A DNA stretch of 64,000 bases from an uncultured Ruminococcus sp. (GCA_902766885.1 CACXFS010000002.1:1-64000), one strand, 5' to 3'. Shown: positions 45,041 through 54,631, counted from the first letter of the stretch. Notes: generated from the letters alone by a model not told the origin. A program made the numbers and translations.

Positions 45041-45790
45041 TTAATACCAATTAAGATTTTTTACATAATGCACCTGTCCGTTAAATTCCAAAACATAGTT
45101 CAGCAGATAAAGCTCATTTACTCGTTTGGCAATTTCATTACAAAGAGGGTGATTTTGCAATTCTTCAAAACTGAGTGATGAAACATTCAGGCTACCGCAA
45201 AGCTTTAAATACTCCTCGGAGAAAAGGAATTTTACATAATCGGAATATCTGCTGTCGGTATTTATTTCACAGTCAGGCTCAAAACGGTAAAACGAAGTTT
45301 TATTTATATCATTTGCTATCGGTTTATTGTAAATTTCGCAAAGCAAAGGATATTCACTGATTATCCGCTCTGCCAATTCACATCCGACAACTGTTAATCC
45401 GCTTACCATTACAGCCTGCATACTGCCGCAAATACATTTATTTTCATCAAATATCGGATATTCTTCAATAAAAACAGCATTATTAAAAATTTTACAAACA
45501 GTGCAAATTGCATCTTCGTTAAGCTTTACTGCGCTGATTATAATACTTTTTTGCAAGTCGATATTATAATACTTTTTATGGTAATACATATTAAGCACAG
45601 TGTTCTGTAAGCTCGGTGAATTTTTAATACATTCCCTGCAAAAAGAATATTCATCATCGTTCAAGCTTTCTTTATCACTTGAAATATGGTCAAATGGGTT
45701 TAAAAGCTTTATTTTTTGATTGTCTGGATTGACTCCATATTCAGCTTTCCAAATATTGTGCTTTATATTTTTATCTATTTCAATGAGCAT
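45041..45790 (-). CDS. Hypothetical protein with Cys pairs, 249 aa
   Basis: I do not recognise this protein. It has no signal peptide or membrane segment. It contains CRECIKN (about residue 51), CTVCK (about 97) and CICGS (about 118), three Cys-x2-Cys or Cys-x-Cys motifs that could bind zinc or a cluster, although spacing does not match a known class. The central part has a short hydrophobic helix (AVMVSGLTVVGCELAERII). It is AT-rich like the preceding peptidase. A 226-bp AT-rich gap separates it from that gene. Confidence 0.5.
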   Translation of the reverse strand: MLIEIDKNIKHNIWKAEYGVNPDNQKIKLLNPFDHISSDKESLNDDEYSFCRECIKNSPSLQNTVLNMYYHKKYYNIDLQKSIIISAVKLNEDAICTVCKIFNNAVFIEEYPIFDENKCICGSMQAVMVSGLTVVGCELAERIISEYPLLCEIYNKPIANDINKTSFYRFEPDCEINTDSRYSDYVKFLFSEEYLKLCGSLNVSSLSFEELQNHPLCNEIAKRVNELYLLNYVLEFNGQVHYVKNLNWY

Positions 45791-45916
45791 AGTATGATCT
45801 CCGTTCGTTTTATACTTCTATGATACAATATCTGACAATTTAGTCAATAGACATGGTATGATTTTGTTTTAGAAAAACAAAAATTATTTATCAGCTGATT
45901 ATAGTCTGCAATACAG

Positions 45917-45945
45917 TTGATGATTTTACAAATTTGGTGTAAAAT
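45917..45945 (+). promoter_or_regulatory. Promoter of the ABC exporter genes
   Basis: TTGATG, a 17-bp spacer and TAAAAT lie 34 bp before the first ABC gene. Confidence 0.6.
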
Positions 45946-45979
45946 AAATAGAGAACTAATATATGGATAAGGAATATGT

Positions 45980-47716
45980 ATGTTTAAATTGCGGAGATTT
46001 TTAAAAGACTACAAAAAAGAATGTATTATCGGGCCGTTGTGTAAGCTGTTTGAGGCTATACTTGAGCTGTTTGTGCCGCTTGTTATGGCTAATATAATTG
46101 ACGTCGGCGTAAAAAACGGCGATGGCGGCTATGTGCTGAAAATGGGCGGAGTAATGGTTTTGCTCGGCGTTGTCGGACTTCTGAGTGCTCTTGTGTGTCA
46201 GTACCTTGCATCAAAGGCATCTCAGGGTGTGGGAACGAAAATCCGCAGAGAGCTTTTTTCACACATCAACTCGCTTTCTCACGCAGAGCTTGATAAACTC
46301 GGCACTCCCTCGCTAATTACAAGAATCACAAACGACGTAAATCAAGTTCAACAGAGCGTTGCTATGGGAATACGCCTGCTTACACGTGCGCCTTTTATTG
46401 TAATCGGTGCGCTGATTATGTCAATGACAATCAACCTGCAAATGTCTGTTATATTCTTCATAGCCGCATTACTTATCGGAATTACGCTCTATCTGATTAT
46501 GACAAAGAGTATTCCAATTTACTCGGCTATTCAGAAAAAGCTCGACAGAATCGGACTAATTTCCCGTGAAAACCTTTCGGGCAACCGTGTTATCCGTGCG
46601 TTTTCAAAGCAGAAAAACGAGGAAGAACGCATTGACACTGCAACAGAGGAGCTTGCAAAAACCTCAATCAGGGTAAGCCGTCTTTCTGCGTTGCTTAGTC
46701 CTGTTACCTACGCCGTTACCGATATTGCGATTATTGCAATTATCTGGTTCGGCGCAATCAACGTAAATAACGGTACGGGTATGCTTTCGGGCGATATTAT
46801 TGCGCTTATAAATTATATGACGCAGATTTTGCTTGCTATGATTGTCGTTGCAAACCTTGTAATTCTGCTGACAAAGGCAAGCGCAAGTGCACAGAGAATT
46901 AACGAGGTGTTTGAAACACAGCCGAGCGTTTTTGAAAAAAATCACGATGAAATCACCGTCAGTAAAAGTAACTCAACACCGAAGGTTGAATTTGACGACG
47001 TGACTTTTACCTACGGCGACGGTGACGACGAATTAAGCGACATAAGCTTTAAAATTATGCGTGGTCAGACTGTCGGTGTAATCGGCGGTACAGGCTGCGG
47101 TAAAAGTACACTTATTAACCTTATTCCCCGTTACTATGATGTTAAAAGCGGCAGCGTTAGTGTTGACGGCGTTAACGTCAAGAACTATCCGTTTGTTCAG
47201 CTGCGCTCACAAATCGGCATTGTACCTCAACAGTCGATTCTTTTCAGCGGCACAATCAGAGAAAATATGAAATGGCAGAACAAGGACGCAAACGATGAGG
47301 ATATTATTTCTGCGCTGAAAACTGCACAGGCTTACGAGTTTGTTTCAAAGCTTGAAAAAGGACTTGACAGCCACGTTGAGCAGGGCGGTAAGAATTTCAG
47401 CGGCGGTCAGCGGCAAAGGCTCTGCATTGCAAGGGCGATTGTCGGAAACCCCGAATTACTGATTCTCGACGACAGCTTTTCGGCTCTTGACTTTGCAACA
47501 GATGCGGCTTTAAGAAAAGCACTTAAGCAGAGTACAAGTGATATGACGGTAATAATTGTAACGCAGAGATGCTCAACAATTAAAAATGCTGACCTGATTC
47601 TCGTGCTTGACGACGGCAGACTGGTCGGCAAAGACACGCACGATGAATTGTTTGAAAATTGTGAAACCTACCGTGAAATCTGCCTTTCACAGTTAAAAGA
47701 AACGGAGGCAAAGTGA
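45980..47716 (+). CDS. ABC exporter half-transporter with degenerate ATP site (subunit 1)
   Basis: A 578-residue fusion of a six-helix type I exporter membrane domain (about 1-310) and an ATPase domain. Walker A is GGTGCGKST and the signature FSGGQRQR is normal. The catalytic Glu after Walker B is Asp (LLILDDSFSALD), and the switch His is Gln (VTQRCSTI). These two changes mark the non-hydrolysing site of heterodimeric exporters such as BmrC/D, LmrC/D and TM287/288. It overlaps its partner by 4 bp. The substrate is unknown; multidrug or lipid-like compounds are the usual ones. Confidence 0.88.
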   Translation: MFKLRRFLKDYKKECIIGPLCKLFEAILELFVPLVMANIIDVGVKNGDGGYVLKMGGVMVLLGVVGLLSALVCQYLASKASQGVGTKIRRELFSHINSLSHAELDKLGTPSLITRITNDVNQVQQSVAMGIRLLTRAPFIVIGALIMSMTINLQMSVIFFIAALLIGITLYLIMTKSIPIYSAIQKKLDRIGLISRENLSGNRVIRAFSKQKNEEERIDTATEELAKTSIRVSRLSALLSPVTYAVTDIAIIAIIWFGAINVNNGTGMLSGDIIALINYMTQILLAMIVVANLVILLTKASASAQRINEVFETQPSVFEKNHDEITVSKSNSTPKVEFDDVTFTYGDGDDELSDISFKIMRGQTVGVIGGTGCGKSTLINLIPRYYDVKSGSVSVDGVNVKNYPFVQLRSQIGIVPQQSILFSGTIRENMKWQNKDANDEDIISALKTAQAYEFVSKLEKGLDSHVEQGGKNFSGGQRQRLCIARAIVGNPELLILDDSFSALDFATDAALRKALKQSTSDMTVIIVTQRCSTIKNADLILVLDDGRLVGKDTHDELFENCETYREICLSQLKETEAK

Positions 47717-49455
47717 TGAAAAACAAGTCGGTCGTTTCTAAAATTCTGAAAAAAATAAAACCGTACTATGGCTACCTTCTGCTTGCACTCTTGAGTGCAG
47801 TAATCAGCGTTTCGCTTACGCTCTACATTCCCGTGCTTACGGGACAGGCTGTTGACAATATCATTGACGCAGGCAAGGTAAACTTTGAAAATATCCTGCA
47901 AATTCTGATTTATATTGCCGTCGGTATCGTCGGTGTGACGGTTTTCCAGTGGATTATGAACTACTTTACGAACATAATCAGCTACAAGACAGTCAGGGAT
48001 TTGCGCAGGGAAATTTTCGATAAATTTAACAGCGTTCCTCTCTCCTACATTGACAGCCACCCTCACGGCGATTTAATCAGCCGTGTAATCAACGACGTTG
48101 ACGCTGTCGGTGACGGACTTACGCAGATGTTTTTACAACTGTTTTCGGGTATTGTTACGATTGTCGGCACGCTGATTTTTATGCTGATGATTGACTGGAG
48201 AATTGCGCTTGCGGTTGTAATTCTCACTCCGCTGTCGCTGTTTGTTGCTGCGTTTATAGGCAAGCTGTCGCACAAGCGTTTCAGCGAACAACAGCTTTTG
48301 CAGGGCGAAATCTCGTCATACGTTGAGGAACACGTCGGCAATCAGCGGATTGTCAAGGCTTTTTCATATGAAAACAGGGCGATTGAGGACTTTGAAAAAC
48401 TGAACACAAAGCTCTATGACGTTGGATTCAAGGCTCAGTTTGCCGGTGCGCTAGCAAATCCGAGCACTCGTTTTGTAAATGCAATGGTATATGCCGCTGT
48501 CGGAATTTTCGGTGCACTCACTGCGATTTCCGGCTCGCTGTCAGTCGGTCAGCTTTCGTGTTTCCTCACCTATGCAAACCAGTACACAAAGCCGTTCAAC
48601 GAGGTTACGGGAGTTCTCACCCAACTGCAAACGGCAATTGCCGCCGCAGGACGTGTTTTTGAGGTACTTGAAGCCGAAAATGAAGTACCTGACTCACCTG
48701 ATTCGCCGAGGATAAGCGAATGTAAGGGCAACGTGAAGATTGAAAACGTCAGCTTTTCATATAAAAAAGAAAAACCGCTTATCAGGAACTTTTCGCTTGA
48801 CGTTAAAAGCGGAAGCAAGGTTGCGATTGTCGGTCCGACAGGCTGCGGAAAAACCACCTTTATCAATCTGCTTATGCGTTTCTACGAAACCGACAGCGGA
48901 AAAATCAGCATCGACGGAGTTGACATCAAGAGCCTTTCGAGGGACAACCTGCGCAGACAGTTCGGTATGGTGTTGCAGGACAGCTGGCTTTTCTGCGGTA
49001 CGATTATGGAAAATCTGCGCTACGGCAACGAAAACGCAACAGATGAAGAAATCATTTCAGCCGCCAAAGCCGCTTATGCGCACAGCTTTATCAGACGTAT
49101 GCCCGACGGCTACAACACAGTTATCAGCGAGGGCGGCGGTAATTTAAGTCAGGGACAAAAACAGCTTTTGTGCATTGCAAGGGCAATGCTGACTAATCCT
49201 GCAATTCTTATTCTCGACGAGGCGACTTCATCAATAGATACGCTGACGGAAATCAGAGTTCAGAAGGCTTTTGCAAAAATGATGAAGGGCAAAACAAGCT
49301 TTGTTGTTGCGCACCGTCTTTCTACAATCAAGGAGAGCGATGTTATCCTCGTTATGAAGGACGGCAATATCATTGAGCAGGGCAATCACGAAGAGTTGCT
49401 TAAAAAGGGCGGATTTTACAGCACACTCTACAACAGCCAGTTTGCCGCAACGTAA
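47713..49455 (+). CDS. ABC exporter half-transporter with consensus ATP site (subunit 2)
   Basis: The 580-residue partner has a membrane domain (about 1-320) and an ATPase with Walker A GPTGCGKTT, a canonical Walker B/Glu (LILDEATSSID) and switch His (VAHRLSTI). Its signature is the altered LSQGQ, which faces the degenerate site of the partner. Together the pair forms one consensus and one degenerate ATP site, as in asymmetric heterodimers. Its start overlaps the stop of subunit 1 by 4 bp. Confidence 0.9.
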   Translation: MMKNKSVVSKILKKIKPYYGYLLLALLSAVISVSLTLYIPVLTGQAVDNIIDAGKVNFENILQILIYIAVGIVGVTVFQWIMNYFTNIISYKTVRDLRREIFDKFNSVPLSYIDSHPHGDLISRVINDVDAVGDGLTQMFLQLFSGIVTIVGTLIFMLMIDWRIALAVVILTPLSLFVAAFIGKLSHKRFSEQQLLQGEISSYVEEHVGNQRIVKAFSYENRAIEDFEKLNTKLYDVGFKAQFAGALANPSTRFVNAMVYAAVGIFGALTAISGSLSVGQLSCFLTYANQYTKPFNEVTGVLTQLQTAIAAAGRVFEVLEAENEVPDSPDSPRISECKGNVKIENVSFSYKKEKPLIRNFSLDVKSGSKVAIVGPTGCGKTTFINLLMRFYETDSGKISIDGVDIKSLSRDNLRRQFGMVLQDSWLFCGTIMENLRYGNENATDEEIISAAKAAYAHSFIRRMPDGYNTVISEGGGNLSQGQKQLLCIARAMLTNPAILILDEATSSIDTLTEIRVQKAFAKMMKGKTSFVVAHRLSTIKESDVILVMKDGNIIEQGNHEELLKKGGFYSTLYNSQFAAT

Positions 49456-49470
49456 ATATCACAAAATACT

Positions 49471-49510
49471 AAAGCAGTCACAAACACAACGCTTGTGACT
49501 GCTTTTTTAC
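49471..49510 (+). terminator. Terminator of the ABC exporter operon
   Basis: AAGCAGTCACAA and TTGTGACTGCTT form a 12-bp stem, followed by TTTTTTAC. Confidence 0.9.
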
Positions 49511-49534
49511 TTTATAGAAAACTGCTCTCATTTG

Positions 49535-49597
49535 CTCGGGCAAAGAAGATTTGATAATATAAACCTTTCTGTTCGAATTGCGTGTCGAGGCACTCGA
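49535..49597 (+). repeat. Structured dispersed repeat, copy 2
   Basis: This matches copy 1 (30391-30453, inverted) at 55 of 63 positions without gaps. The 20-bp 3' end, with the TCGAG/CTCGA hairpin, is identical. In the main stem CAG/CTG of copy 1 is AAG/CTT here, a compensated pair, and TGCCCGA is TGTTCGA, which keeps pairing by G-U. It lies just after a terminator. Confidence 0.75.
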
Positions 49598-49601
49598 TTT
49601 T

Positions 49602-50084
49602 TTACTTATCACTTACATATATATACAGCTCATTTTTATCCTCAATATAAGTTGCAAGTGTAAAATTTTGAGTATATGCACCCATTGATTCGGGATTGTT
49701 TGTGTAACGGTTCAGATAATAATAGTAATAATTCTCTTGCGGAAATTTCATTTCCAGCGTTTCAAAATAGTATTTCAAGGCATTACTGAGCAGAGTATTT
49801 GCAAAGGGCGGCGTTGCCCATGTTTCTTTTATGTTTTCTTTGAATGCTTCACATTCTTCATCATCTCCGAGTTTTAATGTTGCTGTAAGTGTGCCGTCAC
49901 CGAGAAAACCTCCGTGGTCGTCCTTATATTCTTCGATAACAATGCAGTGCGGCAACTTCATTTTCAATCTTCTGCAGATTTCAGAATATTGTTCGGATTT
50001 TTCATTATGAATTAACTCGCACCCGCAGACTGAAATAATCAGCAGGAAGGAAACTATAAATAATACTGTCCGTTTCATATTCAC
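49602..50084 (-). CDS. Predicted lipoprotein, 160 aa
   Basis: A signal with lipobox (FLLIISVCGCELIH, Cys about residue 22) precedes a small domain with CRRLKMKLPHCIVIEEYKDDHGG and a Tyr-rich stretch (YYYYYLNRYTNNPES). No family is recognised. It follows a second lipoprotein gene by 9 bp on the same strand, so the three genes from 51283 to 49602 appear to form an operon of envelope proteins. Confidence 0.6.
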   Translation of the reverse strand: MNMKRTVLFIVSFLLIISVCGCELIHNEKSEQYSEICRRLKMKLPHCIVIEEYKDDHGGFLGDGTLTATLKLGDDEECEAFKENIKETWATPPFANTLLSNALKYYFETLEMKFPQENYYYYYLNRYTNNPESMGAYTQNFTLATYIEDKNELYIYVSDK

Positions 50085-50093
50085 GCCTCAATT

Positions 50094-50750
50094 TTAATCT
50101 AAATTTGTGCAGCTTTCATTTCCACCGAATACAATAGCTTCAAAATATCTGTTATTTCCTGCCGCTGTATAATTAAGATGATAATCAAAATTTTCGTTTT
50201 TATATTCTGATGAAAATTTTACGATTTCTTTTTTTGAAACATCAAGGTCATAATAAGGAATACTGATTTGCTTTTTGCAATCCAGAAGAAACTCTTGAAT
50301 TTCATTTTCCGTAACTGTTTCACCGATAGCATCTGAAAAAGCAACTGCAATTAACTCTAATGATACTTTGTCTGCGTTAAGAAAGTCTGCTTGATTTGAA
50401 AAAGTATGATTATAGCATATTCTGTATTTTTCAATTCCTAATTCGTAATCTTCACCAAGCGGATTTGACCTGTCATTATATAAATCAATGTCTAATGTTA
50501 CATCATCATTAATATTCAAACTAATATTACCTCTGCCGTCTGAAAATTCAGCAAATTTGTAATTGGGATTAATTTTTTCTATCTCGGTAACTCCCAGATT
50601 TGAAATGCAAGTCTTTATGTCTTCAACATATTTATTGAAATCTTCTTCGGTTTCTTCTACAGAGATTCTTTTTGCATTGCCGCATAAACTGCACGCAGAA
50701 CAGAAGATTATTGACAATGCACATAGCAATAAACATATTATTTTCTTCAT
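50094..50750 (-). CDS. Predicted lipoprotein, 218 aa
   Basis: A lipoprotein signal (MKKIICLLLCALSIIFCSAC, lipobox Cys about 20) precedes a mixed alpha/beta domain. It contains FNKYVEDIKTCISNLG and long strands (NISLNINDDVTLDIDLYND). The start at 50750 has GGGGTG 6 nt upstream; an ATG three codons earlier is too close to it. The function is unknown. Confidence 0.6.
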   Translation of the reverse strand: MKKIICLLLCALSIIFCSACSLCGNAKRISVEETEEDFNKYVEDIKTCISNLGVTEIEKINPNYKFAEFSDGRGNISLNINDDVTLDIDLYNDRSNPLGEDYELGIEKYRICYNHTFSNQADFLNADKVSLELIAVAFSDAIGETVTENEIQEFLLDCKKQISIPYYDLDVSKKEIVKFSSEYKNENFDYHLNYTAAGNNRYFEAIVFGGNESCTNLD

Positions 50751-50764
50751 TGCATTCACCCCAT

Positions 50765-51283
50765 TTATTGACCTGAGTACCAGTCCCAGTCGTGTCTGTT
50801 ACCGTAGAAGGTGTTTTCAAATTGTTCTTTTGTATATTCCTTCGGCTGATAGCGAAGGTTTCCGTTTTCGTCAAGTGCAGGCGGCTCGTAAGCGTTTAAG
50901 TCAAACTCATAGAAAATTCCGTCAAGATAAATATACAGCTTATAATCGTTCCATGCATACTTTGTGATGTCACCTTCCAGAATTATATAGCCGCTATAGA
51001 AAAATTCGTCATCAGCGGTAAGCTCTGTACTGTCACAGAGAATTACCTCATCATATTCATCAAAACCTATATGAATCTGAATTTTGTTTGAATATTCAAA
51101 TCTTCCGAAATCCCTGCCGTATAAATTCAAAGAATCATCGGTTTTATCGTACTTTGCACCAAACATAAAGTCGAGTACTGAATCACAGCCATTTGGCAAA
51201 ACTACAAAGAAAAAGACAATTTCACCTATCAGTATAATTATCAGTGATATAGTCAGCAGGATCTTGCGTGATTTTTTAGTCAT
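50765..51283 (-). CDS. Membrane-anchored hypothetical protein, 172 aa
   Basis: One N-terminal transmembrane segment (about 8-28, ILLTISLIIILIGEIVFFFVVL) is followed by an extracytoplasmic domain rich in Asp and Tyr. It ends in QPKEYTKEQFENTFYGNRHDWDWYSGQ. The ATG at 51283 follows GGGAGG and is preferred to one five codons upstream. It heads the group with two lipoproteins. I recognise no family. Confidence 0.6.
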   Translation of the reverse strand: MTKKSRKILLTISLIIILIGEIVFFFVVLPNGCDSVLDFMFGAKYDKTDDSLNLYGRDFGRFEYSNKIQIHIGFDEYDEVILCDSTELTADDEFFYSGYIILEGDITKYAWNDYKLYIYLDGIFYEFDLNAYEPPALDENGNLRYQPKEYTKEQFENTFYGNRHDWDWYSGQ

Positions 51284-51333
51284 AGTTTTCCCTCCCATTA
51301 TATCAGAGTATCATTTGAACAACCGATAGCTCT

Positions 51334-51552
51334 TTACTGCTCATCTTTTCGATATTCGAGCAAATCTCCCGGCTGGCAGTCAAGGGCTTCGCAGAGCTTT
51401 AAAAGCGTGCTGATTTTAACTGCCTTTGCCTTGCCGTTTTTCAGAATTGAAATGTTTGCAAGTGTGATTCCCACACGGTTTGAAAGCTCGGTAACGCTCA
51501 TTTTGCGTTTTGCAAGCATTACGTCAATGTTAAAAATAATCTGTCCTTCCAT
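51334..51552 (-). CDS. XRE-family transcriptional regulator (YozG-like)
   Basis: A 72-residue protein that is nearly all helix-turn-helix (MSVTELSNRVGITLANISILKNGKAKAVKISTLLKLCEALDCQPGDLLEY). It lies 9 bp after a DUF2975 gene. This HTH/DUF2975 pairing is common in Firmicutes, and the regulator probably controls its own operon. Confidence 0.85.
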   Translation of the reverse strand: MEGQIIFNIDVMLAKRKMSVTELSNRVGITLANISILKNGKAKAVKISTLLKLCEALDCQPGDLLEYRKDEQ

Positions 51553-51561
51553 ACTATCACC

Positions 51562-52041
51562 TCATATTGTCAAATCGCTTTGTTCCTGCAAAGCGGCGGC
51601 TTTTTTTACAAGATATGAAAGCACAGCTGACGCAACCGAAATTGCTATGCCGACAAACGATACAAGGCAGGCGCCAAGGAACATCGTGAAATGGCACATC
51701 GACAAAAGCAGAAATACCGTTGTTCCGACAAAAAGATAAATTGAAGTAACAAGAGAAAGTACCGATACATTTTTAAGGCGTTTTGAGTTTTGTACTGTAA
51801 AAGAATTATCACCACCGATGCTTGTGGCAATTTTCCAGCCTAATACGAGCACCGCATAACACGGTACAGCCATAAGCAGAATGAAAATCAGCCACGGCAG
51901 AAAGCAGTATGAATATTCGGGATATGAATCAACTAAGTCGAGTCCGATTACGGGGACCGCTATACCGAACAACGCAACACCGCAAAGTCCGAGCAATACA
52001 ATAATAAGTTTCATACGATTTGATAAGGATTTCTGAGTCAT
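51562..52041 (-). CDS. DUF2975 family membrane protein
   Basis: A 159-residue protein with four transmembrane segments (about 12-35, 48-70, 92-115 and 122-145), matching the DUF2975 pattern. The ATG at 52041 follows GGAGG and lies downstream of the promoter at 52073-52101, so the upstream ATG at 52101 is excluded. It is the first gene of a two-gene unit with an XRE regulator. Its biochemical role is not known. Confidence 0.75.
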   Translation of the reverse strand: MTQKSLSNRMKLIIVLLGLCGVALFGIAVPVIGLDLVDSYPEYSYCFLPWLIFILLMAVPCYAVLVLGWKIATSIGGDNSFTVQNSKRLKNVSVLSLVTSIYLFVGTTVFLLLSMCHFTMFLGACLVSFVGIAISVASAVLSYLVKKAAALQEQSDLTI

Positions 52042-52072
52042 ATAAAAACCTCCAATATTTTCCTTTGTATTT

Positions 52073-52101
52073 ATCATATCACCGAGTAATCTGTTTGTCA
52101 A
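52073..52101 (-). promoter_or_regulatory. Promoter of the DUF2975-XRE unit
   Basis: TTGACA, a 17-bp spacer and TATGAT lie on the minus strand. The remaining 260 bp up to the dockerin gene at 52363 are very AT-rich with no further gene or structure I can support. Confidence 0.75.
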
Positions 52102-52362
52102 TAATAATTTATCGTTTTACAATAAATTTTTATAATTTACAGTAATACTTGCTGTAATCTCACAATCAATTAACATTGTCTTATATTTAATATAACAATT
52201 AACGCTAATTTTCATACTCGATATTAGTAACATTTAGGGTATTTTATATATTGATTTTAGGAATGTAATATATTATAATTATATATAATTTGGTAATATT
52301 TAGAATATATTGCCATTTTATAGTATTTTACTGTTATTTATGTAAAAATGAAGGAGTAAAAA

Positions 52363-54609
52363 ATGATGAAAAAAAGAATTGTACCGATTATTTTGTGCTT
52401 TTCACTTCTGATGACAAGCGCAGTATCAATGTTCAGTGCAAATGCCGCAGAAATAAACGGAGCAACATTCACCTACGAGGATGGCAGTTATAAAGCAACA
52501 AAGCTTTCTCACGCTGACAAGGGAGTTAAAACAGCTGACGGTATTGTTGATTATGCAGGCAACGGCACAGTTACTGACAAAATCGGAGAAAACGGCGTTG
52601 GTGACCGTGCGCAGAGCTACTCGTGGTCGGCAATCGGCTATGGTGATTATATGTATATAGGCACTTGTGCTAACGCTATGACAAGCACACTTTCACTTAT
52701 GAAAAGCGCCCTTGGCGACAAGTTTGACGAGGATGTTATGAAAGCTACGCTTAACGCTATGTTTAACGGTCACTTCTTCGTTGAAGAAGATGACGGCGGT
52801 GACCCTAAGGGAATTTTAATCAAGCTGAACGTAAAGACAGGCGAGGTTAAGCTTTTGCTTTCAAAGGCTACTACTGGCACAAATGTTCTTTTCAGAAACG
52901 CTATTGAGTACAAGGGTATGTTCTACTTCTGCGGTGCAGTAAACGGTATTCCGAGTATCTATCAGCTCAATCCCGAAACCGACGAAACAGCCTGTGTTTA
53001 CCAGAGCGTTACTCAGGAAGAATATATGCAGGGCTTCTTGAAGAAAATCAGTGTAAGCGTAAGAGGTATGTGCGTTTTCAACGACAAGCTTATTGTAAGC
53101 CTTGTTGGACTTGACGGTGCCTACATCTGTGCAACTGACAATCCTTCCGATAAAGATTCGTACGAAGTAGTTGCCGATATGGACGATTTGTTCAACTACC
53201 CTGCTTTCCACTATACAGACAGCATCTACGGCGGCTCTATCTGGGAAATGGCTGTATTCAATAATTCGCTTTACGTTTCAATCTGCACAGGTACTCCCGA
53301 TAACAAACCCGACGATAACTCAATGCAGTCGTTTGCAATTGTGCGTGCAGACGTTGACGAAAACGGCAACTGGAACTGGACTTCTGTTGTAGGCGATACA
53401 GAACAGTACGGTTCAAAATACACCTTCGGTATTGACCCAGAAAGAACAAGAGCAGGTGCGGCTACACTTATGGTGTACGGCGACTACCTCTATATCGGCG
53501 AATACAACGATGAAGAAATTGCAATTGAGGACATTATGTTCAAGAAAAACTGCAACTTCATTAACGCAAATTTAAAGCAGTCTGTAAACCTTTACCGTAT
53601 GGACAAAGACGAGAACATTGAACTTGTTGTTGGTGACGCTGATGAAATGTTCCCGGAAGGAAGTCTTTCCGGCTACGGCTCAGGCTTTGACAGAAACGAA
53701 AACCAGTACATCTGGAGAATGCAGGTTTATGATGACAAGCTGTATGTAGGCACATTTGACACAAGCAGTCTGCTTGAGCCGATTGGTCAGTTTACTAACG
53801 GCGATTTGCTCGAAATGAGCGCCGAAGAATGGGAAAGCCAGATTGCATATCTTCAGGAACTTATTAACGTAATGGAGAGCAAGAAAGAAACTCCCTCCGA
53901 GGTTATCACAGCGTCAGACATTGACAGCAGTCTTACAAGCGAGCAGAAAAAGAGCGCAGTAAAGCTCGGCAACGACGAAGATGCAATTGAAAGCATCGGT
54001 ATGCAGGAAATCAACAAAGCTATTGACATCAACGCCAAACTTGACGAACTCAAAAGTATGATAGATGATAATGTAAGTCAGGAATTTCTTGATGAATACA
54101 CTGAGATTTACAATCAATTACAGACTCTTTATCCTGAACTTCCCTCTGTTGTAAAGGACGCTTACAACAATATTATTACAAAGGAAATGCTTGAAAGCAT
54201 CGGTTCTTTTGTTCTCTGCGGTGCATATATGAGCAGTGCTGAAAGAGGTTTTGACCTTTACATAATCGACGAGGACAACAATGTTGAAACCGTTACGACA
54301 AACGGCTTTGGCGACCCGTACAACCACGGTTGTCGTGTTTTCGCAGTTACCGACTCGGGACTTACAATCGGTACTGCCAACCCGTTCTACGGAACTCAGG
54401 TATGGTCACTCGAAAGTGTTCCATATGAAAAATATGACGTAAACCGTGACGGAACAGTTAATGTTACGGACTGCACCTATATTCAGAAATATTCAGCAGA
54501 AATCATCACTGTTCCCGAAGGATTTGAAGAATATGCAGACTTAAACGGTGACGGTGTTGTTAATATTCTGGATTCAACGCTTATTCAGGAATACCTTGTA
54601 AATAATTAA
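52363..54609 (+). CDS. Secreted propeller-like protein with C-terminal dockerin, 748 aa
   Basis: A signal peptide (about 1-29, ending SANA-AE) is followed by a long region of repeated strand motifs (GDYMYIGTCA, YKGMFYFCGAV, FNDKLIVSLVG, FNNSLYVSICTG, YGDYLYIGEY, YDDKLYVGTFD), suggesting a beta-propeller. A helical insertion lies around 490-600. The end is a type I dockerin with two calcium loops (DVNRDGTVNVTD and DLNGDGVVNILD), each followed by a recognition helix. It would attach to a cohesin-bearing scaffoldin at the cell surface. No catalytic domain is recognised. GAAGGAG precedes the ATG. Confidence 0.8.
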   Translation: MMKKRIVPIILCFSLLMTSAVSMFSANAAEINGATFTYEDGSYKATKLSHADKGVKTADGIVDYAGNGTVTDKIGENGVGDRAQSYSWSAIGYGDYMYIGTCANAMTSTLSLMKSALGDKFDEDVMKATLNAMFNGHFFVEEDDGGDPKGILIKLNVKTGEVKLLLSKATTGTNVLFRNAIEYKGMFYFCGAVNGIPSIYQLNPETDETACVYQSVTQEEYMQGFLKKISVSVRGMCVFNDKLIVSLVGLDGAYICATDNPSDKDSYEVVADMDDLFNYPAFHYTDSIYGGSIWEMAVFNNSLYVSICTGTPDNKPDDNSMQSFAIVRADVDENGNWNWTSVVGDTEQYGSKYTFGIDPERTRAGAATLMVYGDYLYIGEYNDEEIAIEDIMFKKNCNFINANLKQSVNLYRMDKDENIELVVGDADEMFPEGSLSGYGSGFDRNENQYIWRMQVYDDKLYVGTFDTSSLLEPIGQFTNGDLLEMSAEEWESQIAYLQELINVMESKKETPSEVITASDIDSSLTSEQKKSAVKLGNDEDAIESIGMQEINKAIDINAKLDELKSMIDDNVSQEFLDEYTEIYNQLQTLYPELPSVVKDAYNNIITKEMLESIGSFVLCGAYMSSAERGFDLYIIDEDNNVETVTTNGFGDPYNHGCRVFAVTDSGLTIGTANPFYGTQVWSLESVPYEKYDVNRDGTVNVTDCTYIQKYSAEIITVPEGFEEYADLNGDGVVNILDSTLIQEYLVNN

Positions 54610-54631
54610 TAGGTAAATTTATATAACATTT

